Notes under the pieces: model-generated
The model's input: only the letters and a program-made list of their open reading frames with translations
What the model was told of the DNA's origin: nothing
Database searches by the model: none
Translations under genes and position numbers: made by a program
Shown: positions 58,138 through 64,000 of the stretch, one piece after another
How positions within the stretch are numbered: the first letter of the stretch is position 1
Layout of the letters: the number at the start of each line of letters is the position of its first letter
NCBI RefSeq assembly: GCF_040412425.1
Contig: NC_089742.1
Location: 75,295,625-75,359,624, forward strand
DNA: 64,000 nt
Source of the DNA: Macrobrachium rosenbergii
Lineage: Eukaryota > Arthropoda > Malacostraca > Decapoda > Palaemonidae
Reading direction: 5' to 3'

Positions 58138-58299
58138 CTTCAAGGAAAAATCAAAGATTATCGGTAAAAGTTAAAGAAGAGACAGTTTTGAATAACTGAT
58201 TTATTTACTCCTCCTTACCAACAAACTTATACTAATACACAAACACTATATACATACTGTATGTATATATTTACAGTTCATATATACATATACACACGT

Positions 58300-58316
58300 A
58301 CACACGCACACATACT

Positions 58317-58377
<61 letters not shown>

Positions 58378-58427
58378 TATTTATTTATATATATATATTA
58401 TATATATAATCATCTTAGGTTTCATTT

Positions 58428-58459
<32 letters not shown>

Positions 58460-58466
58460 CTTATTT

Positions 58467-58560
<94 letters not shown>
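58300..58560. repeat. (CA)n/(TA)n compound microsatellite
   Basis: A (CA)n tract at 58,318-58,337 passes into (TA)n blocks at 58,337-58,375, 58,426-58,458 and 58,470-58,560, with 'cttatttatttt' style interruptions. Confidence 0.95.
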
Positions 58561-58564
58561 TACT

Positions 58565-58778
58565 TACCTGAGGTTTCAATGAGAGAGGGATGGTTTAGAT
58601 TCCAGATTCTTTAATTTACAAAGTACAGTTTACAAGTGCTATCACTTTCGAAGACACTGTCCTCTTCATCAGGAAGACTGTACTGTATGTCTTCGAAAGC
58701 TATAGTACTTGGTAAATTGTACTTTGCAAATTAAAGAATCTGGACTCTAAACCATCCTGTCTCACTGAAGCCTAATTC
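58565..58778. repeat. Foldback repeat (90-bp arms) between (TA)n tracts
   Basis: 58,565-58,655 is an inverted copy of 58,689-58,778, with shared words such as 'ccagattctttaattt' and 'gatggtttaga'; the 33-bp loop is 'ctgtcctcttcatcaggaag' and flanks. (TA)n tracts directly precede it and lie about 60 bp after it. It is probably a foldback MITE. The arms carry 'cgaaag' and 'cttcgaa' words but no gene. Confidence 0.88.
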
Positions 58779-58835
58779 CAGAAGTAGGAATATACAGTAT
58801 ATACGCAGTGAAGTTGTGTTTTATGATATATTTTA

Positions 58836-58939
<104 letters not shown>

Positions 58940-58979
58940 ATACGTATGTATAGAATATTTCATTGTATATAGTTATGAC

Positions 58980-60000
58980 AAATTATCCGCGCGAAATAAA
59001 AGTTATTTCATTAAAGTGATGACAAGAAATATGCGACAGGCTTATGCTACAAATGAGCCCTAAAAGAAATTACGAGTTACGTTCAGGAAAATCTATTCAT
59101 CATGTGCTGTATTTTAAACTTCCACGAAAGATAGAAGGGAGTAGGAAATAAAAATAATACTTGAAAACTTAGCGATTTCAAGTATATCCATGGATCGCAT
59201 TCGGTCACGTTCCAAGAAGCAAGACACTACTAAGAGTTTAGAGTCCTTGGCAAATGACAACATCGCCCTGGTTCGGACACAGGGAGCTTTAGACCGACTG
59301 TAACATTGTTCCGGGTAGTAAACGTTTAACGGGAGTTTGCTTAAGTGATCCATTTTTCCTGGGGACTCTCGGGGGTGGCGTATTCAGTTCCCCCTTATTA
59401 ACGAATAGCCCCTGTTGTGAAGTTTTTACGAAGAAACCGTTTATCACGCGACTAGGCTGCAGTTGGCGCTTGAGATTTTCATCGATTGTTGTCACGTCGT
59501 TACCCCGGGCTCCTGCAAGGTAACACTGGAACTTTACTATGTTATTGATAATATTGTATTTGTTCTAGGGATTTTCGAATCTTGCTGCGTGTTTAGTCTC
59601 GCACAAATCTTTGGCAGTCATTTGAACTATTTCTATGGGCGTTTACCCATAATCTGACGTAAGTAAACGCCCGAACTTTACAAGATTTAGAGTAAGTTAC
59701 GCACAGCTCTAAAGCTTTGTCTTTTCCAGGATGGTTTTTGTACGAGTTTGACTGTAGAGTTCCTGTTCTAACGGTAAAGCTTCACACATGATAAATTTGC
59801 TCTTTAGCAACAGGTATGTAGGAGGTATTTTCCGTCTAAGTTTAGTTTTAAGTCCTCTTTTGTCGTAAATTTTTTAACTTATAATTTTACTTTAAGTTTT
59901 GTAGTTTGTCATAAATTTACTTTTAAGTTTTGTAATTTAATTTTGTTTAATTTGCCACAAATTTACTTCGTTAAAATTTTTTTGTAATGAATTTACTGTA
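58980..60000. other. Noncoding stretch
   Basis: A GC-richer part lies at 59,360-59,520. A 10-bp-arm inverted repeat (59,637-59,646 / 59,663-59,672, 'gggcgtttac') is present. No gene was recognised. Confidence 0.5.
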
Positions 60001-60004
60001 TTTG

Positions 60005-60202
60005 TATATACTGTTCTTGAACATTATTTGCCTTATCCTCCGCCCCTTTCAGGGGCGGCGCCCCTGGAGGGGTGGGGGATAAGGTAAATAATGTTCAAAA
60101 ACAGTATATACCTTATCCTCCACCCCTTTCAGGGGCGGCGCCCCTGGAGGGGTGGGGGAGCCCCCATGTTCTGCATAGTAGGTCGTATGACCTACTATGC
60201 AG
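60005..60202. repeat. GC-rich palindrome cluster
   Basis: 60,005-60,038 pairs with 60,077-60,110 (34-bp arms, two mismatches) around a GC-rich core. The core (about 60,031-60,080) is then repeated in direct orientation at 60,111-60,160. A separate exact hairpin follows: 60,171-60,184 / 60,189-60,202 (14-bp arms, 4-bp loop). Confidence 0.93.
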
Positions 60203-60204
60203 GT

Positions 60205-61025
60205 TCTTGGGTGGTTTTGTAAACTAATCAAACTTTCTTTCAGGTTTTAAGTACATTCTTAATCTATTGCTTAGTTTTCTTGTGAGTTCAGATAGGTATT
60301 AGGTGGTTAAATGTGCTGGGCTACCTCCTACTCAGTTAAGTTTGCAGAAGCTCCCGAGGGTTTGAGGAAATTAAAAATGTTTATGCCAGCAAACGGGAAT
60401 ATTCAGCATTAAAACAAATTAAATTTATGTAGAGGTCTGGCGTCTTGGTATGTTTTACTTTGGAATTTTAGCTTCCTGAAAATGGATTAAATTTGTGGTT
60501 AGATTCAGTCAGATAAGTTTTGGCCAACATTCATAAAGGTTCTGCCCGAATTTAAATTTTAAAGCCTAAAGGTGGCGTTAGACTTAGAATTTTCAGAGGA
60601 TTCGAACTTGGTATTTCCTTTCTGGCAACCGAAAATTTCTGGTTACAGGGGTTGTAGGAAGCTCCCTAAGTGTACGGGTCATTTACGACAACAGGGCATG
60701 CTTATCCAACAGCTAATCTACTGAAAATCATTTAAACCATGCAAAATTTTCCCAGACAGATTGTCCAGAGTAATGTTTGGATTTATGCTGTGAGCAGATG
60801 GAATTAGTTTTATGAAGGTTGTCAGTAACTCATAGCTAGGAACTTTAAGCTCCTGTTAACAGACAGCACGAAAGCAATTTTTTAGTTGAAAGTGTGGAAA
60901 TTTTAAGTCAAGGATAATTGGAATATGTTTACTTTGAGTAGGGTGTAGTTAAAGTTTGTCAGGTATGTTGGTTAGTTTTGATACTGTTAGGTTACTCATA
61001 GCTTAAGCAGTGTATTTATGATGCC
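60205..61025. other. Noncoding stretch before the minisatellite
   Basis: No frame, repeat unit or RNA gene was recognised. Confidence 0.5.
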
Positions 61026-61029
61026 ATCC

Positions 61030-63120
61030 GCACACAGGCAATGAGTTTGTTTGTTCCCCTATGAACACAGGCAATGAGTTTGTTATACTCTATGAACATA
61101 GGCAATGAGTTTTATACTCTATGAACATAGGCAATGAGTTTTCCTGTATTCAGAGTATAACAATGAGTTTGTTACCCTATGAACACAGGCAGTGAGTTTG
61201 TTACTCTATGAACCCAGGCAGTGAGTTTGTTACTCTATGAACCCAGGCAGTGAGTTTGTTACTCTATGAACACAGGCAGTGAGTTTGTTACTCTATGAAC
61301 ACAGGCAATGAGTTTGTTACTCTATGAACACAGGCAGTGAGTTTGTTACTCTATGAACACAGGCAATGAGTTTGTTACTCTATGAACACAGGCAATGAGT
61401 TTGTTACTCTATGAACAAAGGCAATGAGTTTGTTACTCTATGAACACAGGCAATGAGTTTGTTACTCTATGAACACAGGCAATGAGTTTGTTACCCTATG
61501 AACAAAGGCAATGAGTTTGTTACTCTGAGAACACAGGCAATGTTACTGTATGAACACAGGCAGTGAGTTTTACTCTATGAACACAGGCAATGAGTTTGTT
61601 ACTCTAATGAACACAGACAATGAGTTTGTTACACTATGAACACAGGCAAAGAGTTTTTACCCTATGAACACAGAGCAGTGAGTTTTACTCTATGAACATC
61701 AAACAATGAGTTTTACTCTATGAACAAACAATGAGTTTTACTCTATGAACAAAGACAATGAGTTTTTACTCTATGAACACAGACAATGAGTTTTTACTCT
61801 GAACACAGACAATGAGTTTTTACTGTATGAACAAAAGCCAGTGAGTTTGTTACTCTATGAACAAAGGCCAGAGTTTTTCTGTATGAACAAAAGCCAGTTG
61901 TTTTTACTGTATGAACAAAAGGCCTTGTTACTGATGAATAAAGGCAGCTGTTTTGTTACTGAACAAAAGCCAGTGAGTTTGTTACTGTATGAAGAAAGCC
62001 AGTGAGTTTGTTACTGTATGAAGAAAGGCAGTGAGTTTGTTACTGTATGAAGAAAGGCAGTGAGTTTGTTACTGTATGAAGAAAGGCAGTGAGTTTGTTA
62101 CTGTATGAAGAAAGGCAGTGAGTTTGTTACTGTATGAAGAAAGGCAGTGAGTTTGTTACTGTATGAACAAAGGCAGTGAGTTTGTTCTCTATGAACAAAA
62201 GCAGTGAGTTTTTTCTTATGAACAAAGAAAGGCGAGTTTGTTACTGTATGAACAAAAGTAGTGAGTTTTTACTCTATGAACAAAAGCCAGTGAGTTTTTA
62301 CTCCATGAACAAAAATGTGCCACAGAAAGACTTTTACTCTATGAACAAAAGCCGCGAGCTTTTCTCTATGAACAAAAGCCGCGAGCTTTTCTCTATGAAC
62401 AAAAGCCGCGAGCTTTTCTCTATGAACAAAAGCCGCGAGCTTTTCTCTATGAACAAAAGCCGCGAGTTTTTTCTGAACACAAGCAGCGAGTTTTCTCTAT
62501 GAACACAAGCAGCGGGTTTTCTCTCTGAACAAAAGCAGCGAGTTTTTCTCTATGAACACAAGCCATGGGTTTTTCTCTCTGAACAAAAGCAGCGAGCTTT
62601 TCTCTCTGAACAAAAGCAGCGGGTTTTCTCTCTGAACAAAAGCAGCGGGTTTTTTCTCTGAACAAAAGCCAGCAGGGTTTTTCTCCGAACACAAGCAGCG
62701 GGTTTTTCTCTCCGAACACAAGCAGCGGGTTTTTCTCTCTGAACACAAGCAGCGGGTTTTTCTCTCTGAACACAAGCAGCGGGTTTTGCTCTCTGAACAC
62801 AGGCAGCGGGTTTTGCTCTCTGAACACAGGCAGTGGGTTTTGCTCTAGGAACAAAAGCCGCGAGCTTTTCTCTAGGAACACAAGCAGCGTTTTTTATGTA
62901 CACAAGCAATGAGTTTTGCTCTATGTACACAATCGATGAGTTTGTTACTCATAAACACGGACAATAAGTTTGATACTCATACACCAGCAATGAGTTTGGT
63001 ACTCATACACCAGCAATGAGTTTGGAAGTTACTCTTGAATACTGGCAATGAGTTTGTAATGTTACTCATGAACACTGCAGTGGTTTTGTGATGCCATCCA
63101 TGAACGTGGGCAATGAATTT
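61030..63120. repeat. Large evolving minisatellite, 29-bp to ~27-bp monomer, about 70 copies
   Basis: The core unit is 'ctctatgaacacaggcaatg' plus 'agtttgtta' (29 bp) at 61,140-61,560. It changes to '..gaagaaaggcagtgagtttg' around 62,000-62,160, then to a 27-bp form 'ctctatgaacaaaagccgcg' plus 'agctttt' at 62,340-62,470, then to 'ctctgaacacaagcagcggg' forms at 62,520-62,830, and decays toward 63,120. Because 27 is divisible by three, the third block is open on both strands (repeats MNKSRELFS and CSERKTRCL), but this is a by-product of the period. No start, splice or domain evidence supports a protein. Confidence 0.95.
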
Positions 63121-64000
63121 TTCCATGTACCATGTCAAATGCGTGTTAGGCTATCCGTTAACACAGACAGTGAGTAAATGGTACTATCGGCACAATGATT
63201 ATGATGCTGTTCATGATCACAAGGCACTGAGACATTCATGCTATTCTTGAATAAGGGCACTGCTTTGTGGGGCTGGTCATAACATAATCGGGAACTGTGA
63301 TGCTTCCTTGAACAGTGCGTTGTGGAACTGTTCATGAACACTGGCAATGATTTTGGGATGCTATCCATAGTCATGGCATGAGTTTCTAATGGTATCCAAC
63401 AAGGATTTTGAGTATGCGAAATACGCATTCACATAGATAATGAGGTTGTGAAGATATTATCATATCAGTTGGATGCAATTGTTGGTACCCATTAATTTAG
63501 TGAGTGCGATGCTGTAATGAACGTCATTGTTCGTTAAGCTATTCATGGCCATCAGGTGTTTGATCGTATCTCCTGTACAGCACCAGAAATGTTTGAAAGG
63601 TCATCAGACAGTTAATGCATGTACCGATATAACTTTTTAAATACAGTTTACTAAGACGAGCTGTTAAGTCTTTTTGATCATGATTAGTGGCAAAACTGAC
63701 CTATGATGTAATCATTTCCTCCCTAACAAGAGCTCACATTACCCAAGTTCATTGCTTTGCTTAAAAGTTCGGCGGTTTCTTCAACTTTTACCTGAATTCT
63801 TGAAAGATCAAAGGTATCTTTTTAAGAATACGACTTTGATCATAGTATGTGGGTTATCTTAATTTTGACTTCAACGATATTCAGAATAGTAAATTTTCTA
63901 AGTATTAACATGCAAATTGTTTGTGTGGTTTCTACGTATAGTGAAAATTTTTAACTTTTGGCGTCAAAAGCAGAGTAGCATTGTATTGTAAAGTATAAAT
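63121..64000. other. Right-edge noncoding stretch
   Basis: Up to about 63,400 faint traces of the minisatellite unit ('aacac.ggcaatgatttt') remain. Beyond that no feature was recognised. Confidence 0.55.

Noticed and set aside
58261..58614. Tyr/Ile-repeat frame over (TA)n and (CA)n
   Set aside because: A microsatellite translation artefact.
62176..62930. Long repetitive open frames on both strands (repeats such as MNKSRELFS and CSERKTRCL)
   Set aside because: They follow from a 27-bp tandem unit that happens to lack stops. Other frames and strands are equally open, and no start context, splice sites or domain supports a protein.
61030..63120. Regularly spaced short repeats that could suggest a CRISPR array
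   Set aside because: The units are contiguous and lack unique spacers, and the genome is animal. This is a minisatellite.

Overview
The window is animal nuclear DNA that is rich in transposable elements, most likely from a decapod crustacean (shrimp, prawn or crayfish type). The reasons are dense long (GA)n, (TA)n and (CA)n microsatellites, spliced exons with canonical GT/AG borders, several broken LINE clades, and a cluster of DIRS-type tyrosine-recombinase retrotransposons. Two interspersed repeats also resemble sequences I associate with decapod genomes, from memory only. There is no bacterial or organellar gene content. Most open frames are transposon debris or chance.

Only two host genes are visible, both partial and both on the minus strand. 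(1) Four phase-compatible exons between 19,180 and 12,892 encode the C-terminal part of a two-pass membrane protein ending in a PPPPY-containing tail. Its 5.0 kb intron carries I-type LINE debris and a ~175-bp satellite. (2) Two exons at 58,137-58,012 and 57,297-57,163 encode the end of a PDZ-like domain protein. The upstream exons of both genes were not found.

Layout: 1-4.3 kb, pieces of one LINE family and a TA-flanked MITE; 4.4-5.6 kb, a possible MITE stuffed with (GA)n; 7.7-8.4 kb, an interspersed repeat and an RTE-like LINE remnant; 9.03-9.12 kb, an unusual A-B-A'-B' inverted arrangement; 10.7-12.4 kb, unassigned degenerate retroelement-like sequence; 12.9-19.2 kb, host gene 1; 19.7-20.7 kb, a minisatellite and (TA)n; 24.6-25.3 kb, a Tigger/pogo transposase remnant; 27.06-39.7 kb, a DIRS cluster; 39.7-42 kb and 49.1-51.5 kb, two copies of an L2/CR1-like LINE; 44.8-45.45 kb, a long inverted repeat; 51.8-52.1 kb and 54.67-55.04 kb, two hAT-type MITEs with perfect 8-bp target duplications; 57.1-58.2 kb, host gene 2; 58.56-58.78 kb, a foldback between (TA)n tracts; 60.0-60.2 kb, a GC-rich palindrome cluster; 61.0-63.1 kb, a ~2.1 kb minisatellite whose monomer changes in length and sequence along the array.

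The most interesting structure is the DIRS cluster. Element A (27,313-33,463) keeps inverted terminal repeats, gag-, RT-, RNase H- and recombinase-like regions, and an internal complementary region made of the two element ends joined back to back. The sequences just outside A look like the two halves of the internal complementary region of a second DIRS element (B), so A seems to have inserted into B's end-junction. A third DIRS remnant (C) lies next to B in the same orientation. All coding regions are frame-broken, so these are fossils.
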